The notes under the pieces: generated by a model
The model's input: only the letters and a program-made list of their open reading frames with translations
Told to the model about the DNA's origin: nothing
The model's database searches: none
Source: an uncultured Marinilabiliaceae bacterium
Lineage (GTDB): Bacteria; Bacteroidota; Bacteroidia; Bacteroidales; Marinilabiliaceae
Length of the DNA: 64,000 nucleotides
Reading direction: 5' to 3'
NCBI GenBank assembly: GCA_937920475.1
Contig: CALEUX010000074.1
Location: 1 to 64,000, forward strand
In this document: positions 20,026 through 30,074 of the stretch, piece by piece
Numbering within the stretch: the stretch's first letter is position 1
How the letters are laid out: every line of letters starts with the position of its first letter
Position numbers and translations under genes: made by a program

Positions 20026-22167
20026 ATGCAAACAAAATATAATAAAGTTACCCGCTTCACCCTCAGCGCCTTATTGTTGTGTGCCATAGGTGTCGGGTTG
20101 TTTTTCTCATCGTGCGAAAAAGACGATGATGATAAATCGAGCAGCAAAATAGAACTCTTCAGCTACGGGCCAATGCCCGTAGCCCGTGGCGGAGAATTGC
20201 GCTTTATTGGTAATAACCTCGATAAAGTAACGGCCATAGTTATTCCCGATGGTATTGAAATTCCGGCATCGTCTTTCACCAAAAGAACTGCTTCGTTGCT
20301 TACGTTGACTGTTCCGCAAGAAGCTGTGGAAGGTTATGTGGTTTTGAAGACACCTCAGGGAAATATCGAAACAAAAACTCCTATAGGTTACTCTGAGCCC
20401 ATATCTATTGCCTCATTTGCCCCTGCTACCATTAAGCCGGGAGCTCAACTTACCATTACAGGTGATTATTTGAATCTGGTTGGTGAGGTTATTTTTACCG
20501 ACAGGGTGGTGGTCGATGCTGATGATTTTGTTTCTCAAACAAGAACCGAAATTAAATTAGTAGTTCCTGCCCAGGCACAAACAGGGAAAATTGCGGTTTC
20601 AGACGGCAAAGAGGATCCAAACATTATCTATTCTGAAACTGTTTTGACTGTTACACTGCCAGCTTTCTCCACCATTGCACCCAATCCGGTAAAGGCCGGC
20701 CAAACGCTTACCATTACTGGTACAAATCTGGATTTAACCACTAAGGTTGTTTTAGGCGGCAATAAGGTGATTACCACTTTTGGTACCCACACTGCTACTC
20801 AAATTGTGCTTACTGTACCCAACGATACTAAAGATGGTAAAGTGAAAATGATACCGGCATCGGAAGTTGAAGTTGAATCGGTGGCCACATTGGTTATGGT
20901 GGTGCCAACAGTAAGCGTAGCTCCTACCACGGTAAAAAATGGCGGACAAATTACTGTAACCGGCGAAAATCTCGATCTTATAAGTCAGGTGGTTTTTGGA
21001 GGTAATAAGAATGGAACCATTGCGGCAGGCGGTTCTGCCACTGAAATCGTTGTTAATATTCCTAACGATGCGGTTGATGGAGTAGTGAGTTTCCGAACTT
21101 TAGCCGATAAATCTGTTGAAGGCCCAGCGTTAGCTTTTGTAAAGCCTGTGATTTCGGGTGTGGCTCCTCTATCAGGAAAACCCAACACCAGCGTTACTAT
21201 TAGTGGTTCAGATTTAGACCTGGTGGCTGATGTTATTTTTACAGGTGGAATTAAAGGCGCTATCACCACTAAAACCGAAACGCAGATTATTGCGACTGTG
21301 CCGGTTGGTGCCCAAACAGGAAAGATTACCCTTAAAACAGTTAATGGAACCGAGGTGCAATCAGCCAGTCCATATGAGGTTTTAACCAATCTTCCAAATA
21401 TTACCGGTTATTCTGAATCAACAGCCGTTCCAGGAAAGATTCTGACCATTAACGGTACCAGTTTGAGCTTAATTAAAGAAATGATTTTCCCGGGCAATAT
21501 TTATGCAACGGCATATGGTTTAAAAACTGATACAAAGGTTGAAGTTTACGTGCCAAAAAATGTTTCCTTTGGTTTTGGGCAAATTACCATTCTTACATAT
21601 GAAGGTGAAGAAGGTTTAACCCCAAGCATTTTCTTTGGAGGAACCGATCCTATTGTTTATCCGGCATTGGTTTATAATGATTTTGATGAAGAAGGACACT
21701 CTCTGGATTGGGATAACTGGGATGGAATTAGTCTGTTGATGAATGATGGCACAGGCGTTTCAGGTAAGTATTTAAAAGGTAATGCACAATTAGATGCATG
21801 GGCGTGGAAATTTGTTTGGGGTTGTAACCACGATCAGCTTCCCAAACCAGCACTTGCAAATGCTGCCAACTACGTTTTAAAAGTGGATGTACGTATTACT
21901 GGTAATGTTAGTAACGATGCCAACCGTTTCCAGTTTAAAATTAATGGAAAGGATTCCAATTGGACACCCATTGGACTTCAAAACTCTGATGGAACCTGGT
22001 CAACCAACGGAAGCTGGGTAACTGTTACCTTCGACCTGGCCACAGACTTAAATATTACCGGAGCTATTGGCTCAGGAGGCGATTGGGGGTTGGTTGTACA
22101 ACCAGCAGCTGCGCTTGATTTAACTAAGTTCAGTTTCGATAATTTCAGGTTCGAACCTAAGCCATAA
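20026..22167 (+). CDS. Multi-IPT/TIG surface glycan-binding protein with C-terminal carbohydrate-binding-like domain
   Basis: Lipobox 'FFSSCEKDDD'; about six repeats of type 'P..VK.G..LTITG..LDL...VVFGG'; C-terminal region similar to that of 18763-19998. Confidence 0.82.
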   Translation: MQTKYNKVTRFTLSALLLCAIGVGLFFSSCEKDDDDKSSSKIELFSYGPMPVARGGELRFIGNNLDKVTAIVIPDGIEIPASSFTKRTASLLTLTVPQEAVEGYVVLKTPQGNIETKTPIGYSEPISIASFAPATIKPGAQLTITGDYLNLVGEVIFTDRVVVDADDFVSQTRTEIKLVVPAQAQTGKIAVSDGKEDPNIIYSETVLTVTLPAFSTIAPNPVKAGQTLTITGTNLDLTTKVVLGGNKVITTFGTHTATQIVLTVPNDTKDGKVKMIPASEVEVESVATLVMVVPTVSVAPTTVKNGGQITVTGENLDLISQVVFGGNKNGTIAAGGSATEIVVNIPNDAVDGVVSFRTLADKSVEGPALAFVKPVISGVAPLSGKPNTSVTISGSDLDLVADVIFTGGIKGAITTKTETQIIATVPVGAQTGKITLKTVNGTEVQSASPYEVLTNLPNITGYSESTAVPGKILTINGTSLSLIKEMIFPGNIYATAYGLKTDTKVEVYVPKNVSFGFGQITILTYEGEEGLTPSIFFGGTDPIVYPALVYNDFDEEGHSLDWDNWDGISLLMNDGTGVSGKYLKGNAQLDAWAWKFVWGCNHDQLPKPALANAANYVLKVDVRITGNVSNDANRFQFKINGKDSNWTPIGLQNSDGTWSTNGSWVTVTFDLATDLNITGAIGSGGDWGLVVQPAAALDLTKFSFDNFRFEPKP

Positions 22168-22184
22168 TTTTAGTTTATTGAGAT

Positions 22185-22218
22185 AAAAAAGGGATGGACT
22201 TATGCCATCCCTTTTTTT
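22185..22218 (+). terminator. Rho-independent terminator after the glycan-binding protein gene
   Basis: AAAAAAGGGATGG-ACTTATG-CCATCCCTTTTTT, 13-bp stem. Confidence 0.85.
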
Positions 22219-22404
22219 ATGTTATCTGTTCACCTTAAGCGCGCGAATTTGCTATCGTTAACGAATGCAAAAAATAGCTTATAAAGTGATAAGATTGTAC
22301 TTGTTACGTTAACAGAATCATCTGAATTTTGCAACTCAATCAATTAGTATGCTTTTTTGATGTTGATTATTGTTATGTGTCTTGATCTTAAGTTCATAAA
22401 TTAA

Positions 22405-23643
22405 ATGATAAACACCATGATAAAACAACTAACCATTTTATGGGTAATATCAATTTTTGCCATCACCAATACGGTAGCACAAAAATTTAACCATCTTGCT
22501 CTTAGCCCTCCAATGGGTTGGAATAGCTGGAATATTTTTGGCTGCGATATTAATGAAGAAATGATTAGAGGTGTTGCAGATGCTTTGGTTGAATCGGGAT
22601 TGAAAGATGCCGGTTACGAATATATTGTAATTGACGATTGCTGGCACGGTGAGCGCGACAGTTTGGGTTTTATTCAGGCCAATCCTGATCGGTTTCCCTC
22701 GGGAATAAAAGCTTTGGCCGACTATGTTCATTCAAAAGGTTTAAAATTCGGCATTTATTCTGATGCAGGAAATACAACCTGCGCGGGGCGGCCTGGCAGT
22801 CGTGGTCATGAATATCAGGATGCACTGACTTATGCAGCATGGGGCATTGACTATTTGAAATACGACTGGTGCGATACTGAAGGATTATCAGGAATTGGCG
22901 CCTATACAACTATGAGCCAGGCCTTACGTAAGGCCGAACGCCCTATTCTTTTCAGTTTATGCGACTGGGGCCATAACAAACCCTGGGAGTGGGCAAAGGA
23001 AGTAGGCCATATGTGGCGCACTACAGGCGATATATACCTTTGCTGGGATTGTGCTCATGATCATGGCGGTTGGTTTTCGTGGGGAATTCTGAAAATACTT
23101 GATATGCACCACAATCTTAATATAAGGGAACATTCAGGCCCTGGCCACTGGAACGACCCCGATATGTTGCAGGTTGGAAACGGTTTAAGCGTGAACGAAG
23201 ACAGGGCTCATTTTGCCATTTGGGCAATGCTGGCTGCACCGCTAATTGCCGGCAACGATTTACGTAAAATGACCAAAGAAACTCTTGAGATACTTACCAA
23301 TGCTGAAGTTATCGCCATCAATCAGGATAAACTGGGGATTCAGGCCTTCAGGTATAATAAGCAGGGCGATTTGGAAACCTGGATTAAGCCCCTGTCTAAT
23401 GGCGAATGGGCCATCTGCTTTCTGAACCGTGGCGATGCACCACAAAAGGTTGATTTTGATTTTAAAGGATTGATAATCGAAGATAACGTTGCCGATTTAA
23501 GCGTTGACTTTGATAAAGCAACCTTTAATATTCGCAACGTATGGACAAAAAAGAATATGGGAACCACCAAAAAAGCAATTTCTACAACGGTTCCGGCCCG
23601 CGATGTGCTTCAAATTGTATTAAAACCCGTTTCAAAAAAATAG
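22405..23643 (+). CDS. Glycoside hydrolase family 27 alpha-galactosidase
   Basis: 'LALSPPMGWNSWNIFGCDINE', 'YLKYDWCDTEG', 'GHWNDPDMLQVGNG', signal peptide. Confidence 0.94.
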   Translation: MINTMIKQLTILWVISIFAITNTVAQKFNHLALSPPMGWNSWNIFGCDINEEMIRGVADALVESGLKDAGYEYIVIDDCWHGERDSLGFIQANPDRFPSGIKALADYVHSKGLKFGIYSDAGNTTCAGRPGSRGHEYQDALTYAAWGIDYLKYDWCDTEGLSGIGAYTTMSQALRKAERPILFSLCDWGHNKPWEWAKEVGHMWRTTGDIYLCWDCAHDHGGWFSWGILKILDMHHNLNIREHSGPGHWNDPDMLQVGNGLSVNEDRAHFAIWAMLAAPLIAGNDLRKMTKETLEILTNAEVIAINQDKLGIQAFRYNKQGDLETWIKPLSNGEWAICFLNRGDAPQKVDFDFKGLIIEDNVADLSVDFDKATFNIRNVWTKKNMGTTKKAISTTVPARDVLQIVLKPVSKK

Positions 23644-23645
23644 TC

Positions 23646-24749
23646 ATGAAGAGGAATATTGTAATAGCATTAGCCACACTTGCATTTTTTGCATGTCAGC
23701 AGCTAATCAAAAAGGAAGCGTCCAAATCAACAGCCGCCATTCTTCTGGAACAGTTAAACGCAGCTAAAGGACGCGGGACCTTATTCGGACATCAGGACGA
23801 TTTGGCCTATGGCATTGGCTGGAAATACATCGAAGGAGAATCGGATACCAAAAGAACAGCCGGCGATTACCCCGCTCTTTTTGGTTGGGAGCTTGGCGGA
23901 TTGGAACTCGGCCGCGAGGTTAATCTCGACAGTGTACCATTTCAAAAAATGAGAAAATTTGCAATATGGGTGCACCAAAACGGTGGTGTTAACACTTTTA
24001 GCTGGCATCCGTTTTCGGCAGTTAACGAAACTAATAGTTCATGGGTAACCGATGAAGTTGTGGTTAAACATATTTTACCTGGAGGTTCCCATCACGAGGT
24101 TTTTAAAGGTCATTTAAATAAAGTTGCTGAATTCTTTGCCTCGCTTAAAACCGAAAATGGCGCACCGATACCTTTTATTTTTCGTCCATGGCACGAGATG
24201 GATGGAGGCTGGTTCTGGTGGGGCTCTCAACTTTGTACACCCACCGAATTGCAGCAGCTTTTCAAATTCACCATTGAGTATTTGCACGACAAGGGAGTAA
24301 CCAATTTCTTAACTGCTTACTCTCCCGATAGAAATTTTACCACCGAAGAAGAATATCTTACATGGTACCCCGGCGATGATATTGTTGATGTGATAGGTGT
24401 TGATAATTATTGGGATTTGCGTCAACCTGATGGTCTGGAAAGTGCCATTAAGAAACTGGAAATTGTGGTAAACTATGCCGAGAAAACAGGGAAAATAGCC
24501 GCTTTTACCGAAACCGGCCTTGATGGAATAACACAGGAAGATTGGTACACAGGCCGATTGGGAGCTGCCTTAAACGCATCCGAAACAACCAGAAAAATTG
24601 TTTATGCCATGGTTTGGCGCAATCATAACCTGAGCCATTTTTATGTGCCGCATCCCGAACATCCGGCTGCCGATAATTTTAGGGCTTTTGTAGCCCAGGA
24701 ACATATCTGGTTGCTGGAAGAATGGAAAAGTTTTAAGGAAGGCTTGTAA
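23646..24749 (+). CDS. Glycoside hydrolase family 26 beta-mannanase, lipoprotein
   Basis: 'FGHQDDLAYGIGWKY', 'RPWHEMDGGWFWWG', 'AFTETGLDG'; start moved from 23541 to the ATG at 23646 giving MKRNIVIALATLAFFACQQ lipobox. Confidence 0.92.
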   Translation: MKRNIVIALATLAFFACQQLIKKEASKSTAAILLEQLNAAKGRGTLFGHQDDLAYGIGWKYIEGESDTKRTAGDYPALFGWELGGLELGREVNLDSVPFQKMRKFAIWVHQNGGVNTFSWHPFSAVNETNSSWVTDEVVVKHILPGGSHHEVFKGHLNKVAEFFASLKTENGAPIPFIFRPWHEMDGGWFWWGSQLCTPTELQQLFKFTIEYLHDKGVTNFLTAYSPDRNFTTEEEYLTWYPGDDIVDVIGVDNYWDLRQPDGLESAIKKLEIVVNYAEKTGKIAAFTETGLDGITQEDWYTGRLGAALNASETTRKIVYAMVWRNHNLSHFYVPHPEHPAADNFRAFVAQEHIWLLEEWKSFKEGL

Positions 24750-24800
24750 TTCATCCATAAAAAACAACCAGTACTGAAAAACAACCACCAATACAATACA

Positions 24801-25985
24801 ATGACACCAGAAAATTTATTTCACCAGAGATTTACCCGTATTAAAAATGAACACGAGGATTTAATTCTTCGACCCAATGAGGAAATTTTTAGCACCAACG
24901 GAGTTTTCAATAAGTACAAATATCCCGTTTTAACACGTGAGCACATACCCCTGCATTGGCGATTTGACTTAAACCCCAAAACCAATCCCTATTTTATGGA
25001 GCGGATTGGGTTTAACGCCACTTTTAATTCGGGTGCCATGAAATGGGGCGATAAGTATCTTTTAGCCGTTCGGGTTGAGGGCAACGACCGCAAATCGTTT
25101 TTCGCCATTGCCGAAAGTCCCAATGGCATCGACAATTTTCGTTTTTGGGACAGGCCCATTACGCTTCCCGAAACTGAGAACCCTGATACCAATGTGTATG
25201 ATATGCGCCTTACAAAACACGACGATGGCTTTATTTATGGCGTATTCTGCACCGAACGCAAAGATCCAAAAGCGCCCGATGGCGACACCAGCAGTGCTGT
25301 GGCTGCTGCCGGAATTGCCCGTACCAAGGATCTTGTTAAATGGGAACGTTTGCCCGATTTAATTTCAACCACCGGTCAGCAGCGAAACGTGGTGCTTTTT
25401 CCACACCTGATTGATGGCAAATACGCTTTCTACACACGTCCGCAGGACGGTTTTATTGATACAGGAAAAGGAGGCGGCATTGGATTTGGATTATCTGAAT
25501 CAATTACCAACGCCGAAGTGAAGGAAGAAGTGATTGTGGATGCCAAAACATATCACACCATTTACGAAGTTAAAAACGGACTTGGCCCGGCACCCATACG
25601 TACCAATAAGGGCTGGTTGCAGTTGGCACACGGAGTTCGTAATACCGCTGCAGGATTACGTTATACACTATATGTGTTTATGACCGACCTTGAAAAACCC
25701 TGGCTTGTTACACATAAGCCCAACGGCCACTTTATAGCACCTCTGGGCTCTGAGCGAGTTGGAGATGTATCAAATGTGGTATTTTCAAATGGTTGGATTG
25801 CCGATGACAATGGCAAAGTGTTTATCTATTATGCATCGTCCGACACGCGCATGCACATCGCAGTTAGCACTATTGACAAGTTGGTTGATTATTGCATCAA
25901 CTCGCCACAGGATAAACTCCGGAGTGCGGCTTCGGTTCAAACTATTAATCAGCTTATCGATAGCAATCAACCATTTCTGAAATAA
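24801..25985 (+). CDS. Glycoside hydrolase family 130 4-O-beta-D-mannosyl-D-glucose phosphorylase-like
   Basis: '[50 protein letters not shown]', '[15 protein letters not shown]'. Confidence 0.9.
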   Translation: MTPENLFHQRFTRIKNEHEDLILRPNEEIFSTNGVFNKYKYPVLTREHIPLHWRFDLNPKTNPYFMERIGFNATFNSGAMKWGDKYLLAVRVEGNDRKSFFAIAESPNGIDNFRFWDRPITLPETENPDTNVYDMRLTKHDDGFIYGVFCTERKDPKAPDGDTSSAVAAAGIARTKDLVKWERLPDLISTTGQQRNVVLFPHLIDGKYAFYTRPQDGFIDTGKGGGIGFGLSESITNAEVKEEVIVDAKTYHTIYEVKNGLGPAPIRTNKGWLQLAHGVRNTAAGLRYTLYVFMTDLEKPWLVTHKPNGHFIAPLGSERVGDVSNVVFSNGWIADDNGKVFIYYASSDTRMHIAVSTIDKLVDYCINSPQDKLRSAASVQTINQLIDSNQPFLK

Positions 25986-26204
25986 ACCATTGAAGCCATT
26001 AAGGAATAAGGAAAACCAACCAATTTGGAAGACTTAAGACAAGAGACTCTTAGACGGAAGAAGTTAGTGTTTAGCTGATAGCTGTTAGGTGTTAGCTGCC
26101 AGGAGCTAAGGACTAACAGCCAAGATCTAAAAAACATCTGCCTTTTTATTGTTAACTTATCGGTTTTCCTTACCCTTTATGTTGTTTCACTTTTATCAAA
26201 TTAA

Positions 26205-27446
26205 ATGAAGATAGAATATAAAGACCTGCCCGGTCAGATGGTCTCAGAGTTTGAACAGATACTTAAATTCTGGATGGAGAAGGGCGTGGATTCAAAATTT
26301 GGAGGTTTTTTGGGTGAAGTAGACTTAACCGGAACACCCTCCATCAATGCCCCCAAAGGAGTTGTTCTGAATGCCCGCATTTTATGGGCTTTTTCTATGG
26401 CATATAATTTCCTCAAAAAGGAGGAGTATCTTCAAATGGCTCACAGGGCTTACAATTATTTGAAAAGTCACTGTTGGGATAACGAGTTTGATGGTTTATA
26501 CTGGAGTGTTACCCACGATGGGAAAATGCTCGATGGCCGAAAACAGATTTATGCACAGGGATTTGGAATCTACGGATTTTCAGAGTACTATAAAGCTACT
26601 GGTAATGCCGAAAGTTTGAATTTTGCCATTAAGCTGTTCAATCTTATTGAAGAGCACAGTTTCGATAATGAATATAAAGGATACATCGAAGCATTGTCGC
26701 GCAGCTGGCAGCCGCTTAGTGATATGCGCCTTAGCGCCAAGGATGCCAACGAACCCAAGTCGATGAACACCCATTTACATATTATAGAACCATACACCAA
26801 TTTGTACCGGGTGTGGCCTGATCAAAAACTTGGAGTTCAAATGCATGGCCTTATCCGGGTTTTCCTCGACCATATTATCGATACGCAAACAGGTCATTTT
26901 AAACTATTTTTTGAGATGGACTGGAAAGAGAAAGGCAATATGGTTTCTTATGGTCATGATATTGAAGGTGCCTGGCTTTTATGCGAAGCTGCCGAGGTTT
27001 TGGGCAATAAAGCGCTATTAAAAGAGGTTGAAGCTGTTGCCTTGAAAATGACCAATGTCACCATTCAGGAAGGACTTACCCCTGATGGAACCTTATTGTA
27101 CGAAAAAGACTTTGGAAACCATCATTTCGACGAAGATCGACATTGGTGGGTACAGGCCGAAGCCATGGTTGGATTTATAAATGCATGGCAGATAACCAAC
27201 GATGAAATGTATCTGGAGAAAATGGCTACTGTTTGGAACTATATCGATAATAAATTGATTGATAAAAAGTTTGGAGAATGGTTTTTGCGAACCGACCGCA
27301 ATGGATTTCCGGTTTTTTCCGATCCAAAAATCGGATTCTGGAAATGCCCATACCACAACACCCGGGCTTTAATGGAAGTGGCTTTACGACTCAGAGCAAA
27401 TATTGATAAATTAAAACAATTAGTTACTCTTAATAACAGCCAATAA
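26205..27446 (+). CDS. Cellobiose/mannobiose 2-epimerase (AGE family)
   Basis: 'SMNTHLHIIEPYTNLYRVWPD', 'DEDRHWWVQAEAMVGF'. Confidence 0.9.
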   Translation: MKIEYKDLPGQMVSEFEQILKFWMEKGVDSKFGGFLGEVDLTGTPSINAPKGVVLNARILWAFSMAYNFLKKEEYLQMAHRAYNYLKSHCWDNEFDGLYWSVTHDGKMLDGRKQIYAQGFGIYGFSEYYKATGNAESLNFAIKLFNLIEEHSFDNEYKGYIEALSRSWQPLSDMRLSAKDANEPKSMNTHLHIIEPYTNLYRVWPDQKLGVQMHGLIRVFLDHIIDTQTGHFKLFFEMDWKEKGNMVSYGHDIEGAWLLCEAAEVLGNKALLKEVEAVALKMTNVTIQEGLTPDGTLLYEKDFGNHHFDEDRHWWVQAEAMVGFINAWQITNDEMYLEKMATVWNYIDNKLIDKKFGEWFLRTDRNGFPVFSDPKIGFWKCPYHNTRALMEVALRLRANIDKLKQLVTLNNSQ

Positions 27447-28843
27447 TGATAACACAAAAAGTTTCGTTACGAGAGAAAATAGGGTATGGGTTTGGCGATG
27501 CCGCCTCGTCCATGTTCTGGAAAATATTTACTTTTTACCTTGCCATATTTTACACCGATGTGTTTGGTATTCCTGCTGCTGCGGCAGGAACCATGTTTCT
27601 GGTTACACGCATTTGGGATACAGCCAACGACCCCATTATGGGTATCATTGGCGACCGCACCAAATCGCGCTGGGGTAAGTTCAGACCATACCTGCTTTGG
27701 GTAGCATTTCCTTTTGCCATTATTGGAGTGTTGTTATTCACCACACCCGATTTGTCGCTAAAAGGTAAAATTGTTTACGCCTATTTATCCTACACATTGA
27801 TGATGATGGCTTATACGGCCATTAACGTTCCTTATGCCAGTCTGTTGGGCGTTATGACTTCCGATTCAAATGAGCGAACTGCATTTGCATCATACCGAAT
27901 GATTTTTGCTTTTGCAGGAAGTTTGCTGGTAGTGGCTATTTTTCAGCCTTTGCTCGATGCTTTTAAACAAAATGGCATCGACGTTTCTACATCGTACCAA
28001 TTAACCATGATGGTTGTAGGTGTAATTGTTATTGGCTTTTTTCTGATGACATTTTCCTGGACTCGCGAACGGGTTAATCCGCCTAAAGAGCAAAAAAATA
28101 ACCTGAAAGAGGATTTAAAAAATCTTGGTAAAAACATTCCCTGGTTTGTATTGCTGGGAGCCGGTGTAATGACGCTTATTTTTAACTCGGTTCGCGATGG
28201 TGTGGCCGTTTATTATTTTAAGTATTACATCAGCAACGACTTTTCACAGGAATCGGCCGTTTACCTGTCTAAAATGACCATAGCTTTCAGCACCTTTTAT
28301 TTGTTTTTAGGCCAGGCAACCAATATGTTTGGTGTAATGATGGCAAAACCAATTTCTGCCCGCATTGGTAAACGAAATACCTTTATTTTGGCCATGCTTG
28401 GCGCAGCCTTCCTGAGCATTGGTTTTTACTATCTCGATAAAAACAGTATTGCATTTGTTTTTACCTTGCAGGCGCTCATTAGTTTTTGTGCCGGTATAAT
28501 TTTCCCATTGTTATGGTCGATGTATGCCGATGCAACCGATTATTCGGAATGGAAAACCGGACGCCGTGCAACCGGATTGGTTTTCTCTGCCTCCAGCATG
28601 TCGCAAAAACTGGGTTGGACACTGGGAGGTTCTGTAACGCTGTGGTTGTTGGCGTATTATGGATTTCAGGCCAATGTGGAGCAATCGCCCGATACCATTC
28701 GTGGAATCAAATATATGATGAGTTATGTTCCGGCTATTGGTGCCTTACTATCAGGCCTAATAATGTTTTTATACAAGCTCGATGAAAAAACCATGGATAA
28801 GGTTATGGCTGATTTGCAGGAAAGAAGAACTGCAGAGGAATAA
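27446..28843 (+). CDS. GPH-family glycoside/cation symporter (MFS)
   Basis: 'LREKIGYGFGDAASSMFWKIFTFYLAIFYTDVFGI', 'RIWDTANDPIMGIIGDRTKSRWGKFRPYLLW'; start codon shares one base with the upstream stop (TAATG). Confidence 0.93.
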   Translation: MITQKVSLREKIGYGFGDAASSMFWKIFTFYLAIFYTDVFGIPAAAAGTMFLVTRIWDTANDPIMGIIGDRTKSRWGKFRPYLLWVAFPFAIIGVLLFTTPDLSLKGKIVYAYLSYTLMMMAYTAINVPYASLLGVMTSDSNERTAFASYRMIFAFAGSLLVVAIFQPLLDAFKQNGIDVSTSYQLTMMVVGVIVIGFFLMTFSWTRERVNPPKEQKNNLKEDLKNLGKNIPWFVLLGAGVMTLIFNSVRDGVAVYYFKYYISNDFSQESAVYLSKMTIAFSTFYLFLGQATNMFGVMMAKPISARIGKRNTFILAMLGAAFLSIGFYYLDKNSIAFVFTLQALISFCAGIIFPLLWSMYADATDYSEWKTGRRATGLVFSASSMSQKLGWTLGGSVTLWLLAYYGFQANVEQSPDTIRGIKYMMSYVPAIGALLSGLIMFLYKLDEKTMDKVMADLQERRTAEE

Positions 28844-28909
28844 ACTGTTTTAAGGTTTTAACAGACTGAAGACAAATTTTCGTTTTAGTAGATCCAGATA
28901 GACAAAAAA

Positions 28910-28940
28910 TTCCTCCGATGACTTTAGGTCATTGGAGGAA
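28910..28940 (-). terminator. Terminator for higBA on the minus strand
   Basis: TTCCTCCGATGAC-TTTAG-GTCATTGGAGGAA; on the minus strand the stem is followed by TTTTTT. Confidence 0.75.
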
Positions 28941-28978
28941 CTTTCAAATGAATATGAGTTAATCAGAAAAAATAAGAG

Positions 28979-29443
28979 TTAAATCATTGCTGCTCTTGTT
29001 CCATTTAAAAAATCCTTAATTGAAGATATATTCAAAAGCTTCTCTTTATTTTGATCTTCCAATTTAATATCCTTATTGCCGCTTATCAATGATTCCAGAG
29101 GAATACCTAAGTATCTGTTTAGAAGTGTTATCATTTTTAATGTAAGGGTTCTTCTTCCATTCAACACTTCAGACACCCTTGTTTTACCTCCAAAAAGTGG
29201 CGCTATATCCGCTTGTTTTAAATTCATTTGTTCCATTCTGAATTTGATAGCTTCGATAGGCCCGGGTGCTTCCATACAGTGATGTTCCTGCTCGTATTTT
29301 TCTACAAGTAACGATAAGAGTTCCAGTTCCTCTCCCTGTGCACTTTCAGGTTCTATTGCACTTTCAGAGCTATTGATAAGATTATAAATTCTTTCGCAAG
29401 CTTCATTATATTCTAATTCTGTTTTTAGTATTTTAGCTTTCAT
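28979..29443 (-). CDS. higA: HigA-type antitoxin, HTH XRE domain
   Basis: C-terminal HTH 'MEQMNLKQADIAPLFGGKTRVSEVLNGRRTLTLKMITLLNRYLGIPLE', downstream of and overlapping higB. Confidence 0.85.
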   Translation of the reverse strand: MKAKILKTELEYNEACERIYNLINSSESAIEPESAQGEELELLSLLVEKYEQEHHCMEAPGPIEAIKFRMEQMNLKQADIAPLFGGKTRVSEVLNGRRTLTLKMITLLNRYLGIPLESLISGNKDIKLEDQNKEKLLNISSIKDFLNGTRAAMI

Positions 29444-29744
29444 AACCTATTGTTTTTGCATTTATCGTATCATATTCCTTATGTGTTCCAAACCACACTA
29501 TAAAGACTATTTTTAGTTTGTATTCAATGTCAACTATTAGTCGATAGTCATTTCCTTTTATATTGAATACGACTCTTTTTGAGCTTATGACGCTGGCATT
29601 ACCGTATTTTGATTTCAATTCATTTGCATTATTCCAGGTAGAAAACTTTACCTCATAAACCCAGGCTTTTAGCGCTTCAGCAGCCTGCTTGTATTTACTC
29701 AACCGACAATAATCAGTAAGTGTTTTTTCTTTTATTATTCTCAT
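29433..29744 (-). CDS. higB: HigB-type mRNA interferase toxin
   Basis: 'ARVVFNIKGNDYRLIVDIEYKLKIVFIVWFGTHKEYDTIN'-like HigB core (here 'SKRVVFNIKGNDYRL...'); toxin-first order, 11-nt overlap with higA. Confidence 0.87.
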   Translation of the reverse strand: MRIIKEKTLTDYCRLSKYKQAAEALKAWVYEVKFSTWNNANELKSKYGNASVISSKRVVFNIKGNDYRLIVDIEYKLKIVFIVWFGTHKEYDTINAKTIGYES

Positions 29745-30074
29745 AATTTACAAAGTTAATAAAAGTTACCAAAACAGGGAACTTGCAGAGACGAATTTTC
29801 CTATACTAGAAATCTTGTGCTTAAATTTTCAAAGCTCCGGTGATTGAATCACTAACAACCTATTAGACATAAAGATATGCTTAGAAGCTGTAAAATGTAG
29901 TTTTCTGGTTTTATTAAAGACTATTAGTTTCTCACGAAAAGTACTTTTTGGCAGAGGTTGTATGAAATGAAATCTGAAGTTTGATGATTAATCTTTGATT
30001 CACGAATAAATCAAAGGTTTAATGAAAAAGAAAAATTATTTTGAAATTTTTCTTTGTATTTGTTAAAAAATGTC

